Shown here: piece by piece, positions 5,867 through 6,119 of the stretch | Numbering within the stretch: the stretch's first letter is position 1 | Layout: each line of letters starts with the position of its first letter | Assembly (NCBI GenBank): GCA_945918315.1 | Contig: CAMEIK010000072.1 | Coordinates: forward strand, 1-6,119 | Reading direction: 5' to 3' | From: an uncultured Clostridia bacterium | Lineage (GTDB): Bacteria; Bacillota; Clostridia; Oscillospirales; Oscillospiraceae | DNA length: 6,119 bases | Translations under genes and position numbers: made by a program | The notes under the pieces: generated by a model | Told to the model about the DNA's origin: nothing | Databases searched by the model: none | Seen by the model: only the letters and a program-made list of their open reading frames with translations

Positions 5867-6049
5867 CCTTTTCGCTGTATCAGCTGGAAAAAGATATTTT
5901 GTCCCGGCAGCGACGGATCGTTCCCGTTCGCTGTTCCTCTTGATGACGGAATATTATTCCGGATGCCTTAAAGGTCAAGACGGTTTCCCAATGACCGCCC
6001 GCTGGGCTGACCGCTCCGGAGCATTTCATCGAACAAGGAGACAAAAGAA
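5867..6049 (+). promoter_or_regulatory. Long structured 5' leader of the ABC transporter gene
   Basis: The leader has several inverted repeats. Hairpin A: 5906-5916 with 5924-5935, a stem of about 11 pairs with one bulge and a GC-rich core. Hairpin B: CGGAA 5947-5951 with TTCCG 5957-5961. Then GGTCA (5973-5977) can pair with either of two TGACC copies (5992-5996 or 6008-6012), and GCTCCGGAGC (6013-6022) is self-complementary. CTCC at 6014-6017 is also complementary to the GGAG of the ribosome site (6037-6040). I do not match it to any known riboswitch class. A regulatory RNA is inferred from length and competing pairings only. Confidence 0.4.
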
Positions 6050-6119
6050 ATGATCGAAATGAAAGGGGTATCCAAAACCTACCGGGTACGGCGCAGAGAA
6101 GCTGGCCTGGGAAACGCCG
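6050..6119 (+). CDS. ABC transporter ATP-binding protein, N-terminal fragment (runs off window)
   Basis: Only the first 23 codons are in the window (MIEMKGVSKTYRV, then RRREAGLGNA). The MIEMKGVSKTYRV start is the first strand of an ABC ATPase domain, and the RREAGLGNA that follows resembles the insertion seen in ATPases of the ABC-2 type exporters grouped as COG4586 (NatA-like), recalled by pattern. Walker A and later motifs lie beyond the edge, so substrate and completeness are unknown. AAGGAG at 6035-6040, 9 nt before the ATG, supports the start. The gene has its own strong promoter and a long leader, so it begins a new transcription unit, probably with permease genes downstream (inference). 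Confidence 0.78.
   Translation, partial: MIEMKGVSKTYRVRRREAGLGNA

Noticed and set aside
5832..5942. Start of a 73-codon frame at TTG 5832
   Set aside because: This TTG is the -35 box of the promoter, upstream of the expected transcript start, so it cannot initiate translation from that promoter.
5780..6049. Known riboswitch, T-box or dif site near xerD and the ABC transporter
   Set aside because: No T-box AGGGTGG motif, no signature of common riboswitch cores and no 28-bp dif-like palindrome could be seen by eye.

Overview
The window looks like chromosomal DNA from a Gram-positive member of the Clostridia, most likely the Oscillospiraceae/Ruminococcaceae part. The clues are the gene order uvrC-rsmD-coaD, strong AGGAGG-type ribosome binding sites, coding DNA of about 50% GC, sigma-A-like promoters, and a tyrosine recombinase of the XerD type next to a membrane protein with SpoIIM-like topology (spoIIM and xerD are neighbours in Bacillus). 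This assignment is an inference; no rRNA or other phylogenetic marker is present. All genes lie on the + strand.

Region 1 (1-3516) is a compact housekeeping operon. A -10 box at the left edge leads into uvrC (nucleotide excision repair), which overlaps rsmD (16S rRNA m2G966 methyltransferase) by 10 nt. After a 19-nt gap comes coaD (coenzyme A synthesis), whose stop overlaps by ATGA the start of a 165-residue coiled-coil protein of the SepIVA/DivIVA or ATP-synthase-b-like type. A strong intrinsic terminator at 3481-3516 closes the operon.

Region 2 (3517-4338) holds a small four-helix membrane protein (TIGR04086/YrzE-like, tentative), then an AT-rich, poorly coding stretch (25% GC over 4141-4240). 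That stretch carries a possible promoter, tandem AACATAA repeats, a 34-bp interrupted inverted repeat and a possible relic or small ORF. It ends in a well-formed but unrecognised 31-codon gene with its own Shine-Dalgarno.

Region 3 (4347-5826) holds a five-helix membrane protein, probably translationally coupled to the 31-codon gene, followed by xerD. A terminator whose 5' arm includes part of the xerD stop codon ends the unit.

Region 4 (5827-6119) starts with the best promoter in the window (TTGACA, 17 bp, extended -10 TAGAAT). A roughly 180-nt structured leader follows, then the first 23 codons of an ABC transporter ATPase that runs off the right edge.

Most of the window is ordinary core genome. 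The parts that deserve a second look are the 31-codon gene with its AT-rich control region, the diverged SpoIIM-like protein, the coiled-coil partner of coaD, and the ABC-transporter leader with competing base-pairings. No CRISPR array, insertion sequence, tRNA or rRNA gene was seen.
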